From: Lasiodiplodia sp. COLG20
Lineage: Eukaryota; Ascomycota; Dothideomycetes; Botryosphaeriales; Botryosphaeriaceae
Direction: 5' to 3'
Assembly (NCBI GenBank): GCA_009801085.1
Contig: VNWV01000005.1
Location: 2,108,001 to 2,172,000 of the forward strand
Length of the DNA: 64,000 nucleotides
A model generated the notes under the pieces. The model saw only the letters and a list, made by a program, of their open reading frames with translations, searched no databases and was not told the origin of the DNA. Both the position numbers and the translations under genes were made by a program. Shown in pieces: positions 12,701 to 23,375 of the stretch (position 1 is the stretch's first letter; every line of letters begins with the position of its first letter).

Positions 12701-13003
12701 TTCGCAAAGCGGGATGCAGTCGCGAATGTCGGCGTAGCCGTCATAACTCTTCAGGTCTCCTCCGTACTGATCAGTGTCGCACTTGAGTCTGTAATGGAAG
12801 CCCCTCGGACCGACGAGATAGGGGTTGGTTAGGGCGTTGGGGCAAGTGTTCCCAGTCGTAGATGAGACTCGAGCTCCAGCGGCCGAAGCAGAGGGAGAGG
12901 CGGATAGTGGTGCTGGGATGGCCGACACGAGAGCCGAGAGCAGCAGTGTGAGAAGGATGAATGGCTGTGCGCTGAAGCGCGTACCATTGGTAGCGCCCAT
13001 CAT
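3773..13003 (-). CDS. Giant secreted Ser/Thr-rich protein with eleven PAN/apple-like modules
   Basis: Six exons (13003-12478, 12417-11746, 11700-11434, 11382-7294, 7240-6902, 6849-3773) join in frame to about 2,989 aa. The start at 13003 gives a signal peptide (hydrophobic ILLTLLLSALVSA near residues 17-30). Eleven cysteine-rich modules of about 70-100 aa follow, starting near residues 50, 150, 370, 460, 560, 835, 1145, 1420, 1825, 1940 and 2540. Typical pieces are FxxxCN(T)D, CAxxCxxxxxCxAASYT and CYLKxSVG, ending with VGTIFxQ. They are separated by mucin-like Ser/Thr linkers of up to several hundred residues, presumably O-glycosylated. A wall-associated or extracellular adhesin is inferred. 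No clear GPI signal or membrane segment is seen at the C-terminus. PAN/apple is my best family name; WSC-like is the alternative. Two adjacent genes instead of one cannot be excluded. Confidence 0.75.
4227..4770 (-). repeat. Imperfect coding repeats in the C-terminal Ser/Thr linker
   Basis: A block beginning near 4227, encoding Ser/Thr-rich units with phrases such as GTVSSSTNTGSTLSS, recurs near 4527 and partly near 4703. The copies differ by point changes and small in-frame deletions, as expected of an expanding low-complexity linker. Confidence 0.7.
5314..5515 (-). repeat. Direct repeat, period about 140 bp, in the linker
   Basis: A segment of about 60 bp starting near 5314 reappears almost unchanged near 5454; both encode STLSGSTFTST-type peptides. 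A weaker relative lies near 5190. A similar pair encoding SSRTTVxETDS lies near 5810 and 5995. All stay in frame. Confidence 0.7.
8697..8785 (-). repeat. 15-bp minisatellite encoding TGSSS pentapeptides
   Basis: The unit gacccggttgacgaa is repeated about six times with almost no divergence, followed by degenerate copies. A unit of 15 bp keeps frame and encodes a Thr-Gly-Ser-Ser-Ser run on the minus strand. The low divergence suggests recent expansion. Confidence 0.85.
10545..10592 (-). repeat. 15-bp in-frame minisatellite, second array
   Basis: About three to four copies of gagcttgaaac(c/t)gac encode repeated VSSSS pentapeptides on the minus strand. It lies in the Ser-rich linker between modules 5 and 6. 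Confidence 0.65.
11985..12033 (-). repeat. 15-bp in-frame minisatellite, third array
   Basis: Three to four near-identical copies of gatgagacagtcgac encode repeated SSTVS pentapeptides on the minus strand, in the linker between modules 2 and 3. Related 15-bp units continue with more divergence to about 12130. Confidence 0.7.
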
Positions 13004-13612
13004 GGACAACTACCTGGCAACCTGGGGATTAGTAAAGAGCGTGAAATAGCAATTGATACTTTCCTCAGTAAATGAACGAACGGGAAGGGTATGGAAATGA
13101 AGAAGAAGTCTGAGGCAAGCCGCAATGTAGCGTGGCGCATCAAACGAGTGGACTCCGGTGAGGTGCAAAAGAAGCCATAGGTCTGGAATAGGGATCCGCT
13201 TTTGTTCTGTTCCGTATACACCGTTCAGGGCGCGCCACACCAAGAGAGAACATTGTTGACACGGCGGAATGAAAAAAAGTCTAAGTGAGATCGAAATGCT
13301 TGGTCTCGCGGCAAACATGGATACTCGTAAGTGAGTTGGGCCATGCCAAGGACTTGACGGCACATATGTAAGGAAAGACGGCTGTTTCACAAAAGCGGCG
13401 GCTCCGCGCAAGGTTCTTGACCAAACAAGACGACAATAGTAATTACTTTCCCGAACCAATGTACATGGACCTCTTCGTTTGATGTATTGATGAAGAGGAT
13501 CCGAAAATCCTTGCACAGTGGCAGCGTTGCAAAGGAAGTCGATAGATGTCCCTCAATATCAGCCTCAAGCTTGGAGGAACGCTTCGCAACTTGGCACAGG
13601 CGGTGCCAAGTT
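13004..13612. other. Intergenic, promoter of the giant gene
   Basis: About 0.6 kb between two minus-strand genes. Only short overlapping frames without recognisable protein character are present. It is presumably the 5' region of the giant gene plus the 3' UTR of the dehydrogenase gene. Confidence 0.5.
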
Positions 13613-14635
13613 CTACATTCTTGAGGTCCTCGATTTGGCGCTGTCCATTCGCCGCCCTTCGTCGTCTTGCTCTGCAACGGTCAGGTCCGGGAATTCAGCA
13701 GGCATGATTCTTCTTGGGTTGGATCCAGGGACCAGGCTATATTTGGAGAAGTCGGTGATACCAGTTTTGCGGAGGAAATCTTCATCCACTTCGAGACAGC
13801 CGTTGACTTGGGCAGCGGGGGCCCGAAGCATGGCTATGACGGCATCGGAGAAGATTGTCTGGGGGGTTTCTTAGTTGCTCTCCGGGCACAGAGGCGGCAG
13901 GACTTACCGGTTTCCGCAGATCACTAAGCACATCCTCCCTGCCAACCGTGGCAGCTGATTGAATAGCCGTGGCCACCCACATGCTTGAAATGGCCATGTC
14001 CTTCTTGCCTTCGCGGGCGAAATCCATGGCCAGTCCCTTGGTCAGCACGCTCATGGCAACCTTGCCCATGGCATAGGCAGTTTTGCCTCTGAAGAAGCGG
14101 GAGTAAATGGGCGGGCTGACGACGACAATGCGGCCTTTCCAGGCTTGGTTCTTGAAATGAGGCAGAGCGGCCTGGATGGCGCTGTACAGGCCCTCGACAT
14201 TGACTTGCTGCATCAACTTAAATCGCTTGACTGGCGTGTTTTCGACCGAAGCCCACCAGATAGCGCCCGAGTTGTAGACCAGGACATCGAGACGGCCAAA
14301 GGTAGCCACGGCTTCGTCGACCATTTTCTTGACAGCATCCGAGTCACGAGTGTCGGCAGCAATGGCAGCGGCTTCCCCGCCAGCCTCCCGTATCTCGCGA
14401 GCCACGGTGTTGATGGTGGATTGCGGCGAGTTCGGGTCAGGGGGAAATGGATGGACGTTGGATGCATCCGACGTGGTTTTGGCAGATACCACGACTGCGG
14501 GCGTGAGTCTCGAAGAAACGGCTAGCAAGAGCACTACTCACCTCGATATCCAGCTCCAGCGAGGTCAATGGCAACTTGGCGGCCGATGCCTCTGGAAGCG
14601 CCGATGACGAGGGCCACGTGCTTTGAGCTGTCCAT
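13613..14635 (-). CDS. HSDL2-like short-chain dehydrogenase/reductase
   Basis: Three exons (14635-14542, 14494-13908, 13858-13613) give 308 aa. It is a classical NAD(P)-dependent Rossmann oxidoreductase. Residues near 10-17 carry the TGxxxGxG-type nucleotide motif as GASRGIGR, followed by LVYNSGA (the NAG motif, changed to NSG). The active-site region shows VVSPPIYSR and YAMGK (catalytic Tyr and Lys). The late segment MWVATAIQSAATVG and the C-terminal CLEVDEDFLR resemble hydroxysteroid-dehydrogenase-like protein 2 more than other SDRs. No SCP2 domain follows, unlike animal HSDL2, and the peroxisomal/mitochondrial location of that family cannot be read here. Substrate is unknown. The gene diverges from the glutathione transferase at 15069, sharing about 430 bp of promoter. 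Confidence 0.85.
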
Positions 14636-15068
14636 GGTGTTGGTTGTGGGAGTTGGCTGGTTCAAGGGTCGAAGCAAAGGACTGGGTTTAGTAGCTGAGC
14701 GCGTGGGCGCTCGAATGCAGCGACGCCATCTTCGAGAAGCTGATGATTACTGACGGCCGACAGACCTCGGCTGCCCCGCCGGCGACGGCCAGCCAGGCAT
14801 GCCCCTTCGCCGCCCGTCGCGCTGGGAGATGATGCCAACCATCTATCTCATCTAAACACTTCACGCCGTCCGAGGTCCACGGGTATTCAGACGCGCACGC
14901 GATCGGCTGAGCTCTGGCGCGTCGGAGAGTGAGGCGACGAAGAACGCGTCGATCACGGGCGGGCAGATGCGCCCCACGACTCGGCAGCTTCCCCGGATTG
15001 CAAACAACCTCCCGCGACTCGCCATTTCGACTCTGCATCCCGATAAACCTTACTCTCGCGCCGCCATC
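14636..15068. promoter_or_regulatory. Divergent promoter between the SDR and the kappa GST
   Basis: These 433 bp separate two ATGs pointing away from each other. No gene is seen in it. A shared control region for two redox or detoxification enzymes is inferred from geometry only. Confidence 0.5.
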
Positions 15069-15987
15069 ATGGGAGGGAAGATCGATGCTTACGTGGACTG
15101 CGGTTGGCCCTAGTCTTTTCCCCTTGCCGCGCCTGGGAACTGACAGGCGTTCAGTGTCGCCGTATTCGTATTTCGCCGTGCACTACCTGCTGAAGAACCG
15201 ATCCGCCTTGACCTCTCATGGAGTAGATGTCGAGTATGTTTGCACTCCCCGAAGCTTCTTTTGCTGACACCCCCCAAGATTCCACCCCGTGTTTCTCGGT
15301 GGCATCAACGTTGGCAGCGGTAAGAAGGCCACCTTTTCGTCGTCGCTGAAAGCCATCTAACCCACAAAGGCAACCAACCACCATGGGCCCTACCAAACAA
15401 GGCCAAGTATAGCCCTTACGACAGCAAACGCGCGAAGGCATACTTTGGCCTGCCAAAAATGGAGGTTCCCGACTTCTTTCCCATCCTCTCGTTGCTTGTA
15501 AGCCTCCTGCAGTCAACCCTGCGCCATCTGCTCATGTTCCCCAGCCTCAACGCTGTATGGCCTACGTGAAAGATTCCTTTCCTCGAGACAAGTACGAAGC
15601 CAGCTTTCGCGAGTTGTTCATCGCCATGTTTGAAGAAGCCAAAGACATGAGCAAGCCTCCGCTGCTGGCCGAGGCATTGGGCCGTCACTTCTCACCCGAC
15701 GAAGTGAAGCGCATTATCGGAGCAGCCAACACGCCTGAGTACAAGAAAAGGCTGTCCGACAACACCCAGAAAGTTCTCGACCAAGGCGCCTTCGGATGTC
15801 CGTGGTTCTGGGTGCGCAACGAAAAGGGCGACGAAGAGCCATTTTTTGGAAGCGATCGGTAAGTTGGGCCCCTGCTACCCCCAGCACTTGGTTGTTGACA
15901 AAGGCCAGATTTCATTTCATGTGGCGCTATCTCGGCATTCCCTTTACCGACGTCCAGATTGTCGCAAAGGATGGCCCCAAGCTTTGA
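15069..15987 (+). CDS. Kappa-class glutathione S-transferase / DsbA-like oxidoreductase
   Basis: Six exons (15069-15102, 15155-15233, 15279-15319, 15370-15497, 15545-15858, 15909-15987) join in frame to 224 aa, the usual length for the family. The N-terminus has the VSPYSYFA strand-turn with the catalytic Ser region, followed by PVFLGGI and the family-typical GNQPPW, and then the helical insert. The C-terminal half shows DQGAFGCPWFWV, with the GxFGxPxF signature of GST-kappa and 2-hydroxychromene-2-carboxylate isomerases, then GSDR. Members conjugate glutathione or isomerise aromatic intermediates in mitochondria, peroxisomes or cytosol; the substrate here is unknown. The C-terminus ends AKDGPKL; this is not a clear PTS1. 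Confidence 0.9.
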
Positions 15988-18406
15988 GAGATGTAGACAA
16001 TATCATTACTACCGTGAAACTACCCCTTTCACTGTGCGAGATCGGAGGAAGCGCTGCCTGTTGGCTGTGTAACATCCCGCTCCTCTCTCTCATTTTCCCC
16101 GCCACCTCACCCGCACGCCACCGCCGTCACTCCCCTTCTAGCCAAGCTTTCCTGGCGTTGGTAGTCCAAATTTGATCCGACGGGTGCCCGCATCACGCTG
16201 ATCTGACATGCCTGACGTTGCGGGCATTGCCGTGGATCGTCTCTGCTTTACACGAAACCATTCCCCCAGCCAGCAGATCTACCCCAGTGTCGTAGGAGCC
16301 TGGAAATTCTGCCCATCAAGTCATTCTGATGTTTTGTTTCACTGACGCGTCCAGCGAAGCGATATGCCGCAGCAAACGGCTCCCATCTTTAATCCATCCC
16401 ACTCCTTTTTCCTCTAGCCGCAATCCGTGGGCAGATACTCTAACAACGTCCTGTCCGCTTATCGTCCGCCGCATAACGGCGAACTGCCTGCGTCACTTGC
16501 CCACCAGAACAGGTGTGGCCGGCCGTCGGTGAAAGAATCGCGCGGGGCGCATGAGGGGATGACATCCCAGCTGTGATCATCGATATGAGCTGTGCAGCGG
16601 GTGGCCGGGCTGCTGGAACCGTCACGCAAGATTTTTCAGGGACAGGGGTGCCATGTCGCTGCGGGAGGCCCGTATGCATGTTTTTCCCCTGCTTGTGTGA
16701 CGGTATCAGATGTAGACGGCTTGTTCCGACACCATATCTGCATGCCTCCCCCATGCAAGGCCGTTTTGGCCCAACGTACAAAGAACTTGTATGTGAGATG
16801 TCACTAACGGCTGCTCTCACGTGGGTTGACTGAAACCTCCTGAACAGCGCGTGCGTGCGTCTCACAGTGCAATGGATCCGTCGTGACGACCACGGAGTGG
16901 AGGCAATTCAACCGCATTTTCCTGCAAAATAACCCTATTCGCAGCCATAAAACATCCCGCCAGGTCATCATTGCCTATCCGACACTCTTTGGGATCTCAG
17001 CTTCGCCGTGCAAGCATATTCCACTTTAATCTCTTCACACCCTCCCAATTGTTGCTCGATTTGAAGAATCGCAAACACCACCCCTGAACGTGGGCCGAGC
17101 CGCACGTATGGGGGAGAGCCATCCTCGTTACACTCAAGAGCGGGGCCCGGCTTGCTCGCTGGCTAAGTCAAGCTGCAGTGTTCCGTGGCACCGGCCCGCC
17201 GCCGGATTGGACAGCCGCCAACCCGCCTAAACATTCGCCGGGATGGCCAGCGGCCTGCTCGGCTCTGTTTCTGTATGGATGGCGGCACTCTCCGACAGGC
17301 CGTGCCGCTTCTGCGCAGGGCAAGCCCGCTTCGCAAAAAGTTTATGATCTGCAGGCACCCTCAAAACGGATTGGCCGTGTCGATTAGGTCTGTAGTATGG
17401 AAGCAGCGCCCTCGAGTACCACCTGGAGTCTTCGTACTCAATTGACCCACTTCTGCTGCTTTCGAACGTCCTGCCCTGCCGCACCCTGCTCTTGACTGTA
17501 TTGTATTCCCACAAAGGCGTTGGTGCAGTGCCGACGGCCGGTGGTAGCCAATACGAGCAGCATACTGTTTCGCGGTTCGTTCCCGGATACTCGATTGCAG
17601 AATGGTGGTCTCGCCATGCACAGACGTTATTCGCAGTTCATCACGCTCATGGATGGGAAAGATTGTCCCGCGGGGCGACAAACGGCGACACTCCCTGGAC
17701 TGATATCCGGCAAGGCTAATATGAGCGTTGGCGAATGTCTTAAGCAGAGACTTCCTTCTTGGTGGAATGGAGACTGCACTGCTCCTCAGTGACTGACCAC
17801 CGACGCAGCAATTCTTTTGGGTGGCAATTTGTCTCTGTTTCGCTGTCTTTCACGTCCTCCACTTCTAATTTCCTTGATCACATTCTGAATCGCCACTCTG
17901 AGTCTGCTGATAATCCACCTACAATCGCCGCTGCCTTGTTTGCTATTGTTGATCTCGCGCGAGATCTCTACAGCGCTGCTGCCACGACGGGCCTGATCGA
18001 GTTCCCAACGCCATTAGCCTCGCCGCTTTACAAGGCTTGGGCAAAGGTGCGCGCCGAAAACATCGTTCCTTATGAGCTGTTCTTCTGACAAGCATGCCAG
18101 CGCGCTTCCGTTCCCTTAGATCGGCAGTACTCCGCTTGGAGCCCATCTGGTGTAGGACGGACAGCGCATTCACCCGGAGGGAATCGTTGCTTGGCTCTTG
18201 GCTTAACAATTGCTATAGCCCACGGTGCTGGTATCAAAAGGAGAGCGCTTCGCCGTGTCGGATTTCTCGCGTCGCGTCTTGAAAGAGCGTGAAGCTTTCG
18301 TCAACCACCGCCGCTGTGCATATCCCACGAGGCGGTCAGCAAGTCCCCGTTCACCGTCATTGTCAACACCACCTACGATAGGCTCATGTTTCATATGCAC
18401 AATCCC
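15988..18406. other. Gene-free 2.4 kb upstream of the Myb-like factor
   Basis: Many short frames exist on both strands, but none has recognisable protein character or a consistent spliced model. It probably contains the 3' UTR of the kappa GST and a long promoter/leader for the factor downstream. No tRNA or repeat was recognised. Confidence 0.5.
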
Positions 18407-18409
18407 TAG
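18407..18409 (+). other. In-frame TAG at the 5' edge of the Myb-like reading frame
   Basis: The frame used downstream is also open upstream of this TAG for nearly 120 nt and reads as plausible protein (SPFTVIVNTTYDRLMFHMHN). The codon after the stop begins with C. The same bases could instead be a 3' splice site (CCCTAG before CTG). Confidence 0.5.
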
Positions 18410-18559
18410 CTGCAACTCCATTCAGAGAAGCTTACCAAACACGCCAACGCAACAAAGAAGCCGCATCGCTTGCAAGCGATCGTCATCTCGCTCCCGGAGT
18501 CCATTAGCGGTGAAGAAGACTGGTACCTAAATTGGGAAACCTTCTTGACAGAACACGGG

Positions 18560-20330
18560 ATGCTGCAAGCCCAGCAGCAGTTACAGCCACAGGTTCGGGC
18601 TCAGGCCTGGGACTGTGGCGGGTCAGTAACGAATATGAAGGCCATCGGCGCCCAACAATGGCTTACAGAACTACCGCCGCAGTTTGTCTTCCCCGCGAAA
18701 CAACGCCTCGTTTCGCATCAATTCCAATCCCAGCTGAACCAACATCTCTTGAACCAACGTCTCTGTGAGACACAACCTGCCATGGCCAGCCATGCTTGGA
18801 ACGTATGTCCACCACTGCCGCTATCTCCTCGTGCTGATCACGACGGCGCCCGGGATATTCTCAAGTTCGAGGGCGGCCCCGCTTTGGACCATGTTGACGG
18901 ATTCGCCGCTGTTGAGGATGGCTTCCGTACGTCAGGACCGCATCAGAACCCTTGGGACGTCGTGCCATCTCATATACCCTCGCACCAGCCCGGCCATGCC
19001 TCAGGACTGCACAGTGATCACGACGTCGTCTCGACTAGCAGCACTCTACAGTCGAGCCTCGTCTCGCACAGTGGTAACAGCATCCACGATACGGCAGACA
19101 TCTGGTCATTCCTTTTTGAGAACCAGGCCTTCATGAATGCTCATCCTCCGTCATCGTCTGGGCCAACTCAGATCAGCCAAGATCAATGCTCCGAAGTCGC
19201 CGTATCCTCGAATATGCCTTCACCTTACTCACCAAGCTTCGGAACCCAGGCGGGCAACATCACTTCTTATAATAAGGCTTGGATGGAGTCGCCGTCGGCC
19301 GCGCCACAAAACCCCTATAACCACTCATGGGAGCTGGTCAACGAGATCAATCAATACTCACAGGCGTTCGACCCTCCACAGCCTGGCCTCGCCACAAAAT
19401 ACCATGGTCTTCCGTTCAAACCAGCAGCATCAGCCCCGGATCCACAGCCACCCACCGAGACAGAAGCTGCCAAAAAGTCTTCTCTCAAGAGTCCATGGTT
19501 CGACGACGTCACCCCAAGATGGCCTGACTACGCGACGATTGGGATGAGCTTCTCGAGTGACAGCGAGATTGCATCCCCGGTCTCTCCGAAGAGCCGCGGC
19601 GTCGAGCGGGCTATGCTTGACAAGAAGAGCTTCTGGAGCAGCAGGCTCAGCAGCACAGACTCCACCAACGCCATACCCATGCCGATGCTAACCCACTCGC
19701 AAGCCTCGCCCGCCTCTGACTGGAACGATCTGTCGAGCAGCCATCCGGGAGAGCAGAAAGCGCCAACCATCGAGAGCAACGTGGGCTGCCCTCAACGCAC
19801 CCTGCGTTCCCACACACAGAACTGCCTCGCCACCGTGCCACCTCAGACGATGGTGGACGATGACGACGAGGAGTGGCCGGCGTCTCCGCAACACAAGAAC
19901 AGCGGCAAGAAGTCCCGCAAGGACGATCTGCTGGTGCAATGGAAGAAGGCGGGAATGTCGTATCGGCAGATCAGGGAGAAGGGTGGATTCACCGAGGCCG
20001 AGTCAACGCTCAGGGGCCGCTACCGGACGCTGACCAAGAGGCGCGAGGAGCGGGTGCGCAAGCCGCTGTGGACGCAGACGGACGTAAGTAGCCACGCGCT
20101 TTCCTGGAAAAGAATGACTGATGCGAGCATGAGGTACACAGGTGCGGCTGCTCCGCGAGGCGGCGCTGCTATACTCAGGGACCGAGGCCGAGGAGCTGGA
20201 GGCGGACGTCGACGCGAACAAGGTGCCGTGGAAGAAGGTGGCGGACTACATCTGGGAGAACGGCGGGTCGTACCACTTTGGCAACGCGACGTGCAAGAAG
20301 CGCTGGCTGAAGATCCAGGGGATGCTGTGA
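18560..20330 (+). CDS. Myb/SANT-like DNA-binding protein, start uncertain
   Basis: Two exons (18560-20083, 20142-20330) give about 570 aa from the first in-frame ATG. The first 440 residues are low-complexity and rich in Gln, Ser, Pro and His, typical of a fungal transcription factor's disordered region. An acidic stretch (DDDDEEWP) precedes the conserved C-terminal region: basic KKSRKDDLLVQWKKAGM, then RQIREKGGFTEAESTLRGRY, then a second helical part with LLREAAL, VPWKKVADYIWENGG and CKKRWLKIQ. Regular tryptophans and basic helices fit a Myb/SANT-like domain. It is presumably nuclear. The open frame runs upstream to a TAG at 18407, and protein-like sequence continues beyond it, so the true N-terminus may lie upstream. 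Targets are unknown. Confidence 0.78.
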
Positions 20331-20875
20331 GCTGGCGGATTTGGCGGTGCACACGCCGCCGGTGGATTAGGCAGTGGCTTGCGCTCGCTGGCGTTGTGCT
20401 TGGCGGTCCTCTGAGCAACGCGTGCTGCTTTCTGTGTTTTTCCAGCGCAATCGGCGGGGCGTCAGGACGGGCGCTCGGCATTGCGCGGGCTCGCGGCGTG
20501 GGGAGCGGCCGGCGGCTGGGGGCAGCGCTGGCCTGCAGCGCGGGCTGGCATGCGCCCATGAAGCGCGTCTCGTCTCGCCAGAAACCACCATAGGGTCCTG
20601 CTTGCAATTCACTTTTTTTTTTATCGCGACCAGGGAGAGGAGGGGTTGGCCTGGTGGCGCACCGTCACGGGCCGGCCCGGGCGCGAGTCGTCATAGCCCG
20701 GGATACAACAACCTCCTCAAAACCCACATGCTGCCCACTTTGGATGCCTCCTACGACTCGCGTCCTCGCTCATTGGTCTTGCCCAGCCCGCCGCAGTGCC
20801 AGAGCCGGCGGCCGTACGCCTCACTTTCGTCCGCTGCGCGCCCTCGCCGGCCTCCCCATCCGCCCGGCCTCCACC
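20331..20875. other. Intergenic between the Myb-like and Ap4A phosphorylase genes
   Basis: About 545 bp, GC-rich, with frames that overlap the flanking genes but show no independent gene. A T-run at 20612-20622 may belong to the 3' end of the upstream gene. Confidence 0.5.
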
Positions 20876-22272
20876 ATGCGCTTCCAACTCGAGCAGCCCC
20901 TCCCTGCCCTCGTCGACGCCAAATTCACCGCGGCCGCGGAGAAGCAGAGCCTGACCTTCTCCGCCACCGAAGTCTGCGTGATCCGCACCACCTCAGGAGT
21001 ACCGGTGCGTAAGTAGAGCCGCCGCCACAGCAACGCAATCCATCTCCAACTGCCTTCGCCCGAGCCATAAAGTCATGCCAGACACTCCCTAACACCGCCC
21101 GTCTCCGACGCCGCAGTTCCAACTCCGCTACTGCCCCGCCCTTGCGAAGAAGCCCGCCGCCGAACCCCCCGCCGATGCGCCGCCCGCCGATGACGCGCCC
21201 AAGAAGAGATTCGACCCGTTCGAGGCGCCGGACGACGACCTGCTGGTCGCCGCCGTGCCCGAGCCGGCTGCGCCGTCGCACATCCTCGTGCTGAACAAGT
21301 ACCCCGTCATCCGCGACCACCTGATCATCGCGACCAAGGACGACAAGCCACAGACGCAGCTGCTAGAGCAGGACGACCTTGACACTACCTATGCCGCGCT
21401 GGGCGAGTGGGAGCGCGCCAAGAAGGGGCCGCTGTTCGCCTTCTTCAACTCGGGCGAGCACAGCGGCGCCAGCCAGCCGCACCGCCACCTCCAGTTCCTG
21501 CCCGTCGACAACATGCGCAGCGGCGATGACACTGACGGCTGGGACCTGCTGGTCGACCGCATCCTAAAATCGCCGCATTCTGGTCCGTGAACGCCCACCT
21601 CACCTTTGAGCACACCACCAAACTTGCCCCCATTGCCCACCACCACACCGACCTGCCCTTCCCTTGCCCGCCCCACTACAACCCGCAGCTCCCCACAACC
21701 CACCCTTTTTCATGCATGAACCAAATCGAGCCACACATAGAAACGAAGGCGAACAATGCAGAGAGGCTGAACGTGACCCCAACTGACTCCCCTTTTTTTT
21801 CCGCCCTACAGTCTCCACCGGCTTCATCTCCGACACGTCCATCCCATTCGCGCACTTCGCGTCGCGCATCCCTCCCAACGCGTCCGGGCCGGAGCTGCAC
21901 ACCATCTACACGGCGCTGCACAGCACGGCCGTTGAGTTCGTCCGCAAGTACATTGCCTCGCATCCGCAGACGTCGCTGGCGCTGCACTCGACGGCCAACG
22001 CCGCGTCGTCGATAAGCTACAACATGGCCCTCACCACCGAGGCCATGGTCATCGCTCCGCGCCGGCGCGGCGGCGACGCCCTCCGCAACGAAGACGGCTC
22101 CGAGCTGCTCGGACCCGACGATCTCGTCGAACTCAACGGCACCGTGCTGGCCGGCACCCTGATGGTCAAGGAGCAGGAGCAGTGGGACTTGCTGAGGAGC
22201 GAGCCGCGGGCGCTGACGGAGCTGCTGGAGGCCACGGGCATACCGTGGGGTGACAAGGCAAGTTCGTTGTAA
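20876..22272 (+). CDS. APA2: Ap4A phosphorylase / ATP adenylyltransferase
   Basis: Three exons (20876-21004, 21117-21582, 21812-22272) give 351 aa. The enzyme cleaves diadenosine tetraphosphate with phosphate to ADP and ATP, in the HIT-like superfamily. Landmarks are the HILVLNKYPVIRDHLIIATK strand, NSGEHSGASQPHRHLQFLP (the QPHRHLQF active-site motif of the family) and a C-terminal ATP_transf-type domain with SYNMALTTEAMVIAPRR. The second intron is 229 nt, much longer than usual here. An acidic Ala/Pro-rich insert near residues 50-75 is typical of filamentous fungi. The gene converges on Qri7. Confidence 0.92.
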
Positions 22273-23375
22273 ATGGAGATCCGGAGGGAGAATAAATACG
22301 TGAGTGCGAGATGGGAGGTGCCGCTTTTTTATTCTCACCAAATGAAAGGTAATTCTTTCTTCGGAGACGGGAGGGAAACGTTAAGAAAGGAGGGGACATG
22401 TTTCTTAGGGAATTTCGGGCTTTTTTGGGACGACTATCCGTGGGGGGACGGGGGTGGGAATTCAAATGTGTTTTAGAAAGAGTGCAGGCTGGAACTAGGG
22501 TCTGTAGCCAAAAGAGAAACAACGTGCCCTCCTCTGCAGTATCATGCATTCAAATTCTTTTTACTCTGCGCGACCGCTGGAAAGATCAATTAGCGAGTCG
22601 TCTATCTCGTCCAAATGCGGAAGGATCTGTTGCTATTAGTTCCATGGACATGTTCTTTTCGAACAGAGAAGCTTCCATAGTTTTTCTTGACCCCACCGCC
22701 CAGTACACGGTCCCTTAGGTAGTGAGACAATGCTTCGGTGGGAAAACAAGTGAATGGTGAAGCGAGATCGTGATTTTCCCGCTCCAACCATCCAACCGGA
22801 ATGCTCGGGTATCACGGCCTCTCCGCTTTTTTGTCTTGAGATACCGCCAGCGATCAGAAGCATGAAAAGGAATTCGACAACGAATAAGACCTACCGTGTC
22901 ATGCCAATTTTAGCCCGTCCCCAGTAGACCCTTGAGAGGTGGACACTTCGGGGGAAAAAAAAGCGAACCAGAAAGTAGACGTAGTCAAAACACCATACCG
23001 CCGAGTCATGATGGCCGTCCCCTTCAACGCCCGGTATCAATAGTGGTGCCAGTCACACCACTCTCAAACTCCCGTTGTCGCCCCCGGAGTTTCATTAGCG
23101 CTCCCAACAAAAAAAAAAGATAATCAAGATGCTACCTATCCGGAAGCGAGGACTACTTGACGGTCCTCGCTTGTTATAGGCAATTAATTTGTGCAGCGCC
23201 GCCGCATTTCCCACCCCCGCGCCACCTCCTTTATCTTGACAACACGCAAAGCAGTCATGCGCATCATAAACGAAGCACGACGCAACAACGACGGCTTTGC
23301 TCGGTTGGGGAATCGTATAAAAAAGAAAAAGAGGACTAGCCAGAAAAGACGACGATCGGTCTTCTTTTCTGATTC
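22273..23375. other. Convergent intergenic region
   Basis: About 1.1 kb between the plus-strand Ap4A phosphorylase and the minus-strand Qri7 genes. No gene is apparent on either strand. It should hold two 3' UTRs; there is a short A-run near 23108-23118. Confidence 0.5.

Noticed and set aside
20374..21012. 212-codon plus-strand frame overlapping the Ap4A phosphorylase start
   Set aside because: It is Arg/Pro/Ser-rich and overlaps the first APA2 exon in another frame; there is no domain.
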